64,000 nt of DNA from Bacteroidaceae bacterium. GTDB lineage: Bacteria > Bacteroidota > Bacteroidia > Bacteroidales > Bacteroidaceae. The notes beneath the pieces were generated by a model. That model was not told where the DNA came from. It saw only the letters and a list, made by a program, of their open reading frames with translations, and did not search any database. The translations under genes and the position numbers were made by a program. Shown here piece after piece: positions 33,494 to 42,003 of this stretch. Position 1 is the stretch's first letter. Every line of letters starts with the position of its first letter. Where the stretch lies: NCBI GenBank assembly GCA_017429525.1, contig JAFROT010000003.1, forward strand, positions 62,001-126,000. Direction: 5' to 3'.

Positions 33494-36400
33494 CTGAGGT
33501 ATTTTTTGCCGTTGATGATGTAGACGCCACGGGGCATGGTCTTGTTGGATGTGAGCCTGCGTCCGCTGAGGTCGTAGATGGCCGGCGCTGCGTCATGCTG
33601 CGTGCTGCCGACAGTGGTGATGGCGGTGTCGATGGAGCCTTTGTAGGTGAGGGTGAAGTTGTCCCAAACGAGCCAGGTATTGTCTGCCGACGGTTCGCGG
33701 ATGCCGATGGTGAGCGTGCCGTCGAGGATCTCGATGTCCACGGAGAGCAGTCCGTACTTCAGGTTGTTTCCCATCTTGTCGCGTTCGGCATCGAAGTTGC
33801 TGTTGGCGCAGCTTTGCTTGACAACATCCTGTACGGTAGTTGAACCGGCAGTGGCGTAGAGGTAGCCCGTGTTGGCGCCTTCGCCGTTAGCCATCTGGCA
33901 GGTGACGGTGTAGCGACCAGCAGGCAGTCCGCTGATGGTCTGTGTGTAGTGGAAATTGGTGCTGTGCCACACCTCAACGGCTCCGTTGTAGCGCTGGTTG
34001 CCCCATGTGCCGGTCATGGTCCATCCGTAGCCGTTGCCCACGAACTGGGGGTTGACAATCAGCGGCGTGAGGTCAACGGCTTTCTCGGTGGGAGAGCTGC
34101 CACCGACGAGGTCGGCGTGGAAGCGGTTCTTCTCGATGGCGAAGAGTTGCAGGTGGGAGATGTCTGCGCCGGTTTTGTTGCAGGCTATCTCCTCGCCGTC
34201 GCGGTAGCCGTTGGCGGGCGTCCAGAGGCCGAGCCAGTTGCCGGGATAGCGGCCGTTCTCGACGGCCCAAGCGCCGTCGGCGTAGGCGAGGAGGAAGCGC
34301 GTCCACTCGCAGGCCAGGGGCTGGTCGTGGGTGCGGAGCTGGTCGGGGCGGTCCCATTCGGTCTGCAGCAGTAGTCCGTCGTAGTCGATGTTGCGTAGGC
34401 AGAAGGCATCGCCGTAGGGTTCGATGGTGAAGACCTTGGTGAGGTCCGTCGTGGGGTCGGCAGGCGTCTGGAAGAAGAGCGCCTTGTTGCCATTCTTGGG
34501 GGCGTTCTTGAGGCCGATGAGCAGGTCGGCCTCATCGCTGGCGAGGACGAAGTAGTGGTTGGCTGCCAGTGTTGTGAGTTCTTCGGTTGAAGAGACGAGT
34601 TTGTAGCCACGTGCAGCCGTCAGCAGGTCGTAGTAGGCATAGTCTGTCGCCTTGACATATATATTAAAAGTGTAAGTGTTGCCTTCGAAGGTGGCTGTCA
34701 CTTCGGTGTCCTTAGTCACGCTGGAAAGGGTGCAGCTGAGTCCGTGAGAACCATCGCTCCAGATGACGTTGTCGGGGTCTGCAGTAGCTGGGATGACCAT
34801 GCGCAGTGTCACCTCCGTTCCGCTGAGCACCTGCACTTCGCTGCCCTCGCTCTCACCGCTGCCGACCGTGATAAACTGCTGAGCAGGAACTACGTTGATG
34901 TGGAAGCGGCTCTCGCTGACGGCTCCGCTCTGGTTGGCATACTGGCAGGTATAAGTGCGGCTGGTCGTGATGTTGGGCACGGTGATGACGCTGGTCTTCT
35001 GGCCGTTGTCCCAGAGGTAGTCGTTGGTCCATCCCGTTGTGGCTCCGGCATAGAGGATGACGCTCTTGCCGCTGAGCACGGTGGCTTCTGTCTCGCGTAG
35101 GATGGTGCCGTCGATGGTAATCTCGTTGGTCATCACATCGGGAGCGGCGTCGCCGCTGACAGCGATGGCGAAGGCCTGCTGGCTCTGGGTGCCGTTCTTT
35201 GCGGTGTAGGTGACGCGGTAGATGTAGCTGCGGTCGGCCTTGACGGTAATCTGGCGCGTCTGCTCGCCGGTGCTCCACTGCCAGTTGCCGCTGTCCTCGG
35301 TGCCTTCGGGCAGCTGCGGGATGAGGGTGATGTCGGCTCCGTCGGCGGGGATGGCCTTGGTGGGGCCTGCCTCATACTTGTACTTCAGTCCTCCGAGGTT
35401 CGTCTGGTTCACGAGTGTCTCGCCCTTATAGATGATGTCGCCGTGGAGGGGCGTGATGGCTTGTTCGGCCTCGATAGCGGGTCGCCAGCTGGTGAGTGTG
35501 GAGAAACCTATGTGGTCAAAGCCGCCGGAGTTCTGACTGTAGTTGCCGCCACCCCCGTCGGGGCAAACAGCCGCGCTTGCTTTCTCTGCATATTGCAGTT
35601 TGACGCCGCGCAGGCCCTCGTAGTAGCCTATGGCGCGATCCCAATAGGGTCGGAACTCGCCCTTGCCGCCCTCGTTAGGGGCGGTGTGGAGCCATCCAGC
35701 ACCTAAGTAGCCACGGCAGTCGGAGTAGTTGTAGTTCTTCCATGGCAGAGCTGAGCCTGCCACGCCGCCAAAGTTCAGGGCTGCCACGTGCTCCAGGCCG
35801 GCTGCGATGCGGTCGTCCATGTAGGCGTAGAGGTCGTCGCCCTGTGTGAGTCCCACCTGGCAGATGTCCAGGGCGAGGCCCAGCGCCATGAGGGCGTGGC
35901 CCTGGTCGCGACCGCTCTCCTGCATCTGTCCGAGGTAGCCGAAGGGGCCGCGCTCATCGGGAATCACGATGGGTACCAGATTGCCAATGAACTCGTTGCA
36001 ACCGTCGTCGACAATCTGCGTGAGCTTGCTGCGGTCGGCTTGGAAAGTGCCTTGGTGGTCGTATTTATAGAAACTGATGCCTTGGTTGTACATGTGGACG
36101 TCGTCGCAGAGGATGCCGATGCTCATGACGCAGAGTGCGTTGCACAGTCCCCAGTTGCTCCAGTAGTGGCCCGGGCGCTCGCCCATGTTGGGGTAGCGCC
36201 AGTTCATCCATGTGTCGTGGCGGCGGCGCAGGAAGTCGATGGCGGGATTATAGAACACGCGGATGATCCACTGCCGGAAGGTATCGAAGTCCTCGCGGCT
36301 CCAGCCCTCATAATCGCGCATGAGCTCGGCGGCGTTGGCCCATTCGTAGCCGTAGATACCTGCGGCAAGTGAGATGTTGGTGTCGCCGCCCAGGCCGTTG

Positions 36401-37728
36401 CACTCGCGTGCCCACTGCATCATGATGCGCACGGCGGCATCGGCGTTCTCCCGTGTGCCGCCAATCTTCCATCGGAGGGCGTTCTGATAGGCCATGGCAG
36501 CTCCGCGCGCGCAGTTCATATAATTCTGTCCGCTGCCTCCGCCGCGGATCACCGTGGGTGTCGGCCAGGTGGCGATGTTGGCGTTGGAGTATTCGTTGGC
36601 ACAAAGGATCTCCCATGCGCGCTTGATGCGCGTGTTGCCTTCAGCCAGAAGTTGCTTAGCGCGATCGATGTCCTGCTGGGAGACGATGCCTCCGGGGTGC
36701 ACGAAGCCGTGGTCCTCGGTCACGGGGAAGACGCGCTTGGCGGCGTACCCGCTGGTGGCTCGGGCGTTGGCGAGCAGTGAAGTGAGCCGCTTCACGTACT
36801 GGTCAATGAGCGGTTGCGATGCGCGTGCAGCCTGCAGCTCTTGCTCTGCCTGCCCCATCACATCCCGCAATTCCGCTACTGCATTCGGGGCATAGCCTGT
36901 GAGGTCGCCTTCCGCGAGAGTGCGACATTCCTGGAGCTTTGTCTGCAGAGTGGTGAAGTCGCCCGGTGTGCCGTAGTTGAACTCGCGCTCCAGATCGGTA
37001 GCCACGGCAGCCAGTTCAGCCACCTGCTGATTGTTCAGGGCCACATCGTACAGGCGCACGTCTGTCACCAGGGTCTGACGGAGGTAGTTGTCGCCCGAAA
37101 ATGGAGCACGCCCTATCCAGCAGTAGGCCGGAGCCGCCGTGAAGACCTCGCGTGGCGTGGGCATCTGGCTGTTCTGAGCCACGCGGCGGCCGTCCACCCA
37201 GAGCTCGCCGCCCAGGCCGCTTTGGCGGTAGAGCACGTGTGTCCAACGGCCCTTGTCGGCGGCCTGTCCCATCTCCATGCCGCTCTCGGCGCCCCATCCG
37301 GCCTCAGATGCAGCCATGCGCTGTGCGTTGAGGCGGTAGGCCAGGTAGCGGCCTGCGGTCTGCGTGTTGGCCGTCGTAGTGGAGAAAGCCCATAGGAAAT
37401 AGCCATTGCCTTCCAGCGAGGCTTCATCGTCGATGCGGTAGCAGGCCGAGAAGGTGAAGCAGTCCATCGATTTCAGCAGCGCTCCGGCGGCCGAGGTGAG
37501 GTTGAGGTAGCCCGTGTTGTTGCCCAGGTTCACCACCTGATATTTACCCACTGTTTCCACCTTCGCCGCACCAATCAGTTTGGCTGCGATGCCACTGGCG
37601 GCGTCGGTCACGGTGGTGCCGTCAACGCGGTTGAAGTCAAAATACATTCTCAGATGTTCATCTGCTGCCTGCATGCTGCAGACCACCGTCAGCAGCGCCA
37701 GCGTTACGAGTGAAATCTTTCTTCTCAT
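33490..37728 (-). CDS. Large multidomain surface protein with LamG and alginate-lyase-type domain
   Basis: 1412 residues. Signal peptide, then a LamG/concanavalin-like domain (about 28-245), a helical spacer (about 255-325), and an alginate-lyase-family (PL5-like) all-alpha domain (about 340-745) with PGHYWSNWGLCNALCVMS (about 519-536) and QESGRDQGHALMALGLALDIC as landmark segments. Ig-like repeats (about 790-1050) follow, then a ricin- or fascin-like segment (about 1070-1200), a carbohydrate-binding-like domain (SGLPAGRYTVTCQMANG) and the C-terminal tail YDLSGRRLTSNKTMPRGVYI, a type IX sorting signal. Likely attacks or binds acidic or hexuronate polysaccharides. First gene of the operon with GH30; the -7 box is TAATTTTG (37769-37762). 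Confidence 0.85.
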   Translation of the reverse strand: MRRKISLVTLALLTVVCSMQAADEHLRMYFDFNRVDGTTVTDAASGIAAKLIGAAKVETVGKYQVVNLGNNTGYLNLTSAAGALLKSMDCFTFSACYRIDDEASLEGNGYFLWAFSTTTANTQTAGRYLAYRLNAQRMAASEAGWGAESGMEMGQAADKGRWTHVLYRQSGLGGELWVDGRRVAQNSQMPTPREVFTAAPAYCWIGRAPFSGDNYLRQTLVTDVRLYDVALNNQQVAELAAVATDLEREFNYGTPGDFTTLQTKLQECRTLAEGDLTGYAPNAVAELRDVMGQAEQELQAARASQPLIDQYVKRLTSLLANARATSGYAAKRVFPVTEDHGFVHPGGIVSQQDIDRAKQLLAEGNTRIKRAWEILCANEYSNANIATWPTPTVIRGGGSGQNYMNCARGAAMAYQNALRWKIGGTRENADAAVRIMMQWARECNGLGGDTNISLAAGIYGYEWANAAELMRDYEGWSREDFDTFRQWIIRVFYNPAIDFLRRRHDTWMNWRYPNMGERPGHYWSNWGLCNALCVMSIGILCDDVHMYNQGISFYKYDHQGTFQADRSKLTQIVDDGCNEFIGNLVPIVIPDERGPFGYLGQMQESGRDQGHALMALGLALDICQVGLTQGDDLYAYMDDRIAAGLEHVAALNFGGVAGSALPWKNYNYSDCRGYLGAGWLHTAPNEGGKGEFRPYWDRAIGYYEGLRGVKLQYAEKASAAVCPDGGGGNYSQNSGGFDHIGFSTLTSWRPAIEAEQAITPLHGDIIYKGETLVNQTNLGGLKYKYEAGPTKAIPADGADITLIPQLPEGTEDSGNWQWSTGEQTRQITVKADRSYIYRVTYTAKNGTQSQQAFAIAVSGDAAPDVMTNEITIDGTILRETEATVLSGKSVILYAGATTGWTNDYLWDNGQKTSVITVPNITTSRTYTCQYANQSGAVSESRFHINVVPAQQFITVGSGESEGSEVQVLSGTEVTLRMVIPATADPDNVIWSDGSHGLSCTLSSVTKDTEVTATFEGNTYTFNIYVKATDYAYYDLLTAARGYKLVSSTEELTTLAANHYFVLASDEADLLIGLKNAPKNGNKALFFQTPADPTTDLTKVFTIEPYGDAFCLRNIDYDGLLLQTEWDRPDQLRTHDQPLACEWTRFLLAYADGAWAVENGRYPGNWLGLWTPANGYRDGEEIACNKTGADISHLQLFAIEKNRFHADLVGGSSPTEKAVDLTPLIVNPQFVGNGYGWTMTGTWGNQRYNGAVEVWHSTNFHYTQTISGLPAGRYTVTCQMANGEGANTGYLYATAGSTTVQDVVKQSCANSNFDAERDKMGNNLKYGLLSVDIEILDGTLTIGIREPSADNTWLVWDNFTLTYKGSIDTAITTVGSTQHDAAPAIYDLSGRRLTSNKTMPRGVYIINGKKYLR

Positions 37729-37947
37729 TGTTCATGTTAGTTAGTAATCGAAATGCCGGTGCAAAATTACGGGCTTTTGTTCAAATCCGTATTCTTCAAT
37801 CGTCTAAAACCGCCCAAAAGGATAGTCTTGACGCAGAAACAGACGTTTTTAGCACCATTTTCAGACGATTTTTGCACTTCTAAGGCTTGTTTTCTGACAG
37901 AATCGTCTACCTTTGCCCACAGATTTCTAAAGTATCGTCGGCGAGAG

Positions 37948-38418
37948 ATGGAGCGCGAGAACGAGAAGCGTGTCGGCCAACTCTTTGAACTGCGTGAGGA
38001 GGCACGCCACCAGTTTGCGCAAGCTGTAAACGTCAATCCGCGGAAGATAGCTGCCAGCCATGAAGAGGAAGTGCTGGTAGAGAAAATGCTGAAGGCTATA
38101 GGACAGAATATGGACAACTGCGACTACACCGTGGACTGCCTGGCCTTGGACGTGGGAATGAGTCGTGCCAGCCTCTACAAGAAGATGCAAGTTCTTTTAG
38201 GAATCACGCCCAATGACTTCCTACGCAATGTGCGTCTGAAGCATGCGGCAAAGTTGTTGCTCGAGACCAACGAGCCAGTCAATCAAATATCCCTTCAGAT
38301 CGGTTTCCAGACGACGCGCTATTTCAGTCAATGTTTTCGCTCGTTGTTTGGCATGACGCCCTCGGAATTTCGCCGCGAGAACTCGCCCTCTTCAGGGGCA
38401 AATCCTCACGACGAATGA
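37948..38418 (+). CDS. Stand-alone AraC-type DNA-binding domain, likely a remnant of a hybrid two-component regulator
   Basis: 156 residues from ATG 37948; the frame stays open to 37753, without coding character. The domain starts with EVLVEKMLKAIGQNMDNCDYTVDCLALDVGMSRASLYKKMQVLLGITPNDFLRNVRLKHAAKLLLE (about 47-110) and ends with ISLQIGFQTTRYFSQCFRSLFGMTPSEFRR. This is exactly the C-terminal end of the hybrid two-component sensors that control polysaccharide loci in Bacteroidetes. The histidine-kinase, receiver and sensor parts are absent here. It is divergent from the alginate-lyase/GH30 operon, separated by 219 bases. Either a truncated remnant or a small constitutive activator. Confidence 0.75.
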   Translation: MERENEKRVGQLFELREEARHQFAQAVNVNPRKIAASHEEEVLVEKMLKAIGQNMDNCDYTVDCLALDVGMSRASLYKKMQVLLGITPNDFLRNVRLKHAAKLLLETNEPVNQISLQIGFQTTRYFSQCFRSLFGMTPSEFRRENSPSSGANPHDE

Positions 38419-38441
38419 TTGATCACAAGGTCGGAACACAT

Positions 38442-38732
38442 TTATTTCACTCGCAGGTAGGTGCGCAGCGCCTTCACGTAGTTCTCGAAGGCGGTGTGAC
38501 CGTCAGCAGTGATGCGGCAGATGGTGCAGGGTTTCTTGCCCTTGAAGGTCTTCTCCACCTGGATATAGCCTGCTGTAGAGAGCTTGTCGATCTGCACGCT
38601 CAGGTTGCCTGCTGTGGCGCCTGTCTGCTCCTTGATATAGGAGAACTCGGCCTCCTCCGAGGCGATGAGCAGCGACATCACTGCCAATCGCAGCTCGGAG
38701 TGAAGCAGCGGGTCTAATGGTTTGAAGTTCAT
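38442..38732 (-). CDS. Small winged-helix transcriptional regulator
   Basis: 96 residues: LHSELRLAVMSLLIASEEAEFSYIKEQTGATAGNLSVQIDKL (recognition helix about 38-50) and GYIQVEKTFKGKKPCTICRITADGHTAFENYVKAL. It is a MarR/PadR-like single-domain repressor (HTH_34-type). The gene upstream on the strand (38729-39415) overlaps its start by 4 bases, so the regulator is the second gene and is co-translated with the membrane protein. It most likely regulates that membrane protein gene. Confidence 0.85.
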   Translation of the reverse strand: MNFKPLDPLLHSELRLAVMSLLIASEEAEFSYIKEQTGATAGNLSVQIDKLSTAGYIQVEKTFKGKKPCTICRITADGHTAFENYVKALRTYLRVK

Positions 38733-39415
38733 AGGCTCTGACGTTTAAGCAAATAGCCGGGGAGGGCAAGGCCAAAGAAGGCAAACAGCAGGAATGTAAA
38801 GCACGGCAGAATCGGATGGAATAGGCCTGCCTCTGAAGGCGTTGTGCCTGCCAGACGGAAGAGTAAGATGCTGCCTATGCCCAGCCACTCCCAAAGGAAC
38901 GTCCCTATTCCTGCTATGATGCCGAAGACCACCAACCAGCGGCTGCGAAGGATGTGTCCGGTGATGGTCACTGTCATGCCCATGAGCAGCACGATGATGG
39001 GTGTTACTTTGATATACAAATGTAGATAGACCTCAGGTTCGTAAAGTCTTGTAGCCACTGCGTTCCAGATGAGGCTGACGAGGAAGAAGACGAGGGTGAA
39101 GGCGGCAAAGGTCCACCACGTCTTGCCCACTAATGAGCCGATGAGGCTCACGGGCACGTGCTCGCGTTCCTTGTTCTTCTTCTGCGCCCAGATGATGACG
39201 AGCGGAAGCACAAACCATAGCAGGTGGCCGAGTGAAGATTTTGTAAGGTAATTGGTGATGGCGATGATGATGGACATTGCCATCATGCTGAGGCCCGCTA
39301 CGTAGAGCGCCTGTCCTGTCGTCTTCGACGCCGTCTTGCGGCTCTGTTCTATCTGCTCAGTGATGATTTCCAAGCTGCGTTCTGCAGTGAGTTCGTTGTT
39401 CTCGATTGTTTCCAT
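38729..39415 (-). CDS. Six-pass membrane protein coupled to a winged-helix regulator
   Basis: 228 residues from ATG 39415 (METIENNELTAERSLEIITEQIEQSRK); the frame upstream to 39568 crosses the promoter and is discarded. The N-terminal 45 residues are amphipathic; hydrophobic segments start near 46 (LYVAGLSMMAMSIIIAI), 72, 108, 145, 172 and 200. No recognisable domain. The promoter (39526-39557) has both boxes 20 bases apart. In related genomes such pairs of regulator and membrane protein of unknown role are frequent. Confidence 0.75.
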   Translation of the reverse strand: METIENNELTAERSLEIITEQIEQSRKTASKTTGQALYVAGLSMMAMSIIIAITNYLTKSSLGHLLWFVLPLVIIWAQKKNKEREHVPVSLIGSLVGKTWWTFAAFTLVFFLVSLIWNAVATRLYEPEVYLHLYIKVTPIIVLLMGMTVTITGHILRSRWLVVFGIIAGIGTFLWEWLGIGSILLFRLAGTTPSEAGLFHPILPCFTFLLFAFFGLALPGYLLKRQSL

Positions 39416-39525
39416 GTCTTTGTTGTTTTTTGTTGGGGGATGGGGGTTAATACTCTTGTTGCTTTTGTCCTCATCGCCCTCCTGCAGAAAGGGTGATGAG
39501 GACGGTTTGTGTTCGAACGACGGTG

Positions 39526-39557
39526 CAAAGGTAATTAAGTTTATAATATAAACCAAA
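39526..39557 (-). promoter_or_regulatory. Promoter of the membrane protein/regulator pair
   Basis: Minus strand: TTTG at 39557-39554 and TACCTTTG at 39533-39526, 20 bases apart. Confidence 0.6.
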
Positions 39558-39629
39558 TTATTTTGCAAATATTTTCATTATGAGCAGCTTTTTCTTATTT
39601 CGAAGGCAGAAATATGGGAAGATTTAGAT

Positions 39630-39768
39630 TGAAAAATGAAAAGTGAAAAATGAAAAGTGAAGGCAATAGAGTGAAAAGTGAAAAGTGAAAAATACAAATT
39701 ACCTTTCATATCCAGAGAGTAATTCTTATTTTTCACTTTTCATTTTTCACTTTTCACTAATATCACTT
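39630..39768. repeat. GTGAAAA/TTTTCAC inverted-repeat element, copy 4
   Basis: Left arm GAAAAATGAAAAGTGAAAAA and further units (39630-39692); core TACAAATTACCTTTCATATC then CAGAGAGTAATTC; right arm TTATTTTTCACTTTTCATTT and TTTCACTTTTCAC to the stop of the receptor gene (39763). Read on the minus strand the core matches the copy at 22950-23098 base for base over most of its length. Confidence 0.85.
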
Positions 39769-41793
39769 CAGTATCCCCGTTTCTGTGTCGGTGTGGTTCA
39801 TTGTACGTTCGATGTCGCGGTAGCGGCGACCGTGGTCCAGACGGATGGCGATTTTCAAGTTGATCATATTACCATAGTCGCGCTGTCGTTGTGTGATTTC
39901 CTTATGGATGTAGCGGCTGAGAATCTCGGTCTTGTTGGTGACGGGGCGGCGGGCAAAGAGGTGTTGGGCGAAGACTGAGCAGGTGACGACGCGGCTGATG
40001 CGGTAGGACGCTGTCAGGTACCAGGCTGGTGCTCCGTAGCCGCGGTGCTCGCCCTCCATGAAATGCCATCCGTTGTCGACATAGCCGCTCAATGTCCATC
40101 GGCCTAAATAAGCCTGCACGCTGGCACCGCCATTGAAGGCGGAGTAGGTGTGTGCGTAGTCCTCGCCACGGTTGTAGAAGCGGTAGAGGCCGCCGTAGAC
40201 CGCTATGGAGAGGCGCTCGGGGATGACCTGCCACTGGTTGTAGCTCTGTACGTAGAAGAGGTTGCAGCGGTTGTCAGCGTTCGACTGCGACTGAAAGAAA
40301 TGATTGCCCACACGCGTGTATTTTTCCAGGTTGCAGTTGGCGTGGAGGCGGGCATAGCCTTGCAGGTCGGCGGTCAGGCGAGGCGTGGTGTAGGTGAGGT
40401 GCAGGTCGTGACTGGTGACGCGGTTAGGATGTAGGTCGGGGTTACCCACGAGTGTCTCCATGCGGTTCGTCTTGATGCTGACATCGCTGACGAGGGCTAT
40501 CTGCGAGACGTGCTGAGCGACCTCGAAACCGTAGCGCAGGCGCAGACGGTCGGTGAGCGCATAGCCGACGTTGAACTTAGGACGAAAGAGCCAGAAGTCA
40601 TGACGCGTGCTGCCTTGGCTGTAGTGCCGCTGGCTGACGCCGAGGCCTGCCATATAGGTCAGCTTGCGCAGCTGTCCTTGTAGTTGGCCGAAGAGGTAGC
40701 TGCCCGCGGTGTGGAGGTCGTTGGTAGCTTGGGCGTCACCAGTGTAGGCATTATGGTTGTGGCTAGCGTTGAACTGAATGCCCGCTGAGAGCGTGAAGGG
40801 TCGCAGGCGGTTTTCGTAGATGGCTTCGCTCCATAGTGAGCGTGTCTGCCCATGGGTGCTGTAGGCATAGCGTGCGCCTTCGTTGTTCTCTATGTCTCCC
40901 GACGATTTGATGTATGTGCCAACGAGGTTGGCTGTCAACGACTGATGGCGGCTGAAGTCCTGATGGTAGTAGAGGTCCATCGAGGGTGAGGAAGAGCTGG
41001 AGGACGTGTGATTGGTGAACACCTCGTCGTCTGCTGCCATCGTTCGTTTGGAGTGCGAGGGACGAAGATGGCTGTTGAGAGCGAGGCGCGCCTGCACGAC
41101 GAAGTTGCTGTCGCAGAGACTGTAGGTGAGCTGTCCCGTGTTGCCGAGGCTGCTGCTGCGCCCGTCCGTCAGGCGGCGGTGGATCTGTTCGGTAGCGCCC
41201 GACTCCAGCTGGTAGGTGGCGCGTTCGTCGTACTCCTCGCCCGTGAAGCGGTGGTAGTCAAGGCCGTAAGTCAAAGCTAACTCGCTGCGACCACGGTTCA
41301 CGCGAGCGTACACCGTCTCATCGCCGATAGCTGTGGTCAGCGCGTTCGTCAGTGCCGTGCCGACGACATAGCCGCTGTCGGGCTTGCGCACCTTGATATT
41401 AATGACGTAAGCGATGCCCTCGCCGTAGCGCAGTCCAGGGTTGTCGATATACTCCACGCGCTGCACACCACGCATATCCAGCGCCAGCAGATCTTCGCGT
41501 GTGGCCACGACATCGTTGATGCGCACTTGCACGCTGCCGAGGTTGGTCAGTGCCGTGATGCTGCTCAGCGCCTCGTCCACGCGGATGCGCGGCAGCGCCA
41601 GCTTCGACAGCAGCGAATAGCCATCAGTAGAGTTTTCCAGTTGTTGCCTTGTGGGATAGACCCACATCCCATCAGCTTTCTGCACCGTGCGTGCAGCCTT
41701 GACGGTCACTTCGCTCATCGTTGTGCTGGGCTCCTGAGCCATCGCTGCCGCTGAGCAGAAGGCTACGAATGTCGATAGAATCAGTCTTTTCAT
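39763..41793 (-). CDS. Outer-membrane beta-barrel receptor (TonB-dependent-like)
   Basis: 676 residues from ATG 41793; the signal peptide (MKRLILSTFVAFCSAAAMAQ) fits. A plug-like region (about 25-140) has TMSEVTVKAARTVQKADGMW, followed by GVQRVEYIDNPGLRYGEGIAYVINI as in plug domains. The rest is a beta-barrel of alternating aromatic strands. It lacks the carboxypeptidase-like N-terminal domain of many SusC proteins and is not followed by a SusD gene. The promoter (41819-41887) carries the same three 11-bp repeats as the DUF3098 gene. Confidence 0.85.
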   Translation of the reverse strand: MKRLILSTFVAFCSAAAMAQEPSTTMSEVTVKAARTVQKADGMWVYPTRQQLENSTDGYSLLSKLALPRIRVDEALSSITALTNLGSVQVRINDVVATREDLLALDMRGVQRVEYIDNPGLRYGEGIAYVINIKVRKPDSGYVVGTALTNALTTAIGDETVYARVNRGRSELALTYGLDYHRFTGEEYDERATYQLESGATEQIHRRLTDGRSSSLGNTGQLTYSLCDSNFVVQARLALNSHLRPSHSKRTMAADDEVFTNHTSSSSSSPSMDLYYHQDFSRHQSLTANLVGTYIKSSGDIENNEGARYAYSTHGQTRSLWSEAIYENRLRPFTLSAGIQFNASHNHNAYTGDAQATNDLHTAGSYLFGQLQGQLRKLTYMAGLGVSQRHYSQGSTRHDFWLFRPKFNVGYALTDRLRLRYGFEVAQHVSQIALVSDVSIKTNRMETLVGNPDLHPNRVTSHDLHLTYTTPRLTADLQGYARLHANCNLEKYTRVGNHFFQSQSNADNRCNLFYVQSYNQWQVIPERLSIAVYGGLYRFYNRGEDYAHTYSAFNGGASVQAYLGRWTLSGYVDNGWHFMEGEHRGYGAPAWYLTASYRISRVVTCSVFAQHLFARRPVTNKTEILSRYIHKEITQRQRDYGNMINLKIAIRLDHGRRYRDIERTMNHTDTETGILK

Positions 41794-41818
41794 TGTGCGT
41801 CTTTTGTTTTTTTTGCGG

Positions 41819-41887
41819 CAAAGGTACGCACTATTCGCCAATGGCTCCAAATCTCCACGCTGACATTTGTCTGACATTTGCCTGACA
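41819..41887 (-). promoter_or_regulatory. Promoter with three 11-bp operator repeats upstream of the receptor gene
   Basis: On the minus strand TGTCAGGCAAA, TGTCAGACAAA and TGTCAGCGTGG (41887-41855), then TTTG (41851-41848) and TACCTTTG (41826-41819), 21 bases apart. The distance from the repeats to the -33 box is 3 bases, the same as at 16379-16447. Confidence 0.8.
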
Positions 41888-41916
41888 AGGGCCCGTGTGA
41901 TGCCTGACAATAGCAA

Positions 41917-41958
41917 AAAATACCAGCGCCGCTGCGGTGACAGGGGCGCTGGTATTTT
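41917..41958 (-). terminator. Bidirectional-looking terminator downstream of the SLC13 gene
   Basis: AAAATACCAGCGCC (41917-41930) pairs exactly with GGCGCTGGTATTTT (41945-41958), 14 pairs with a 14-base loop. It begins 46 bases past the SLC13 stop at 42004. Confidence 0.75.
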
Positions 41959-42003
41959 CGGTTTCTAGCTTATCGCGTGCTCGAGAGTCTTTCCCCTCAC
42001 GGC

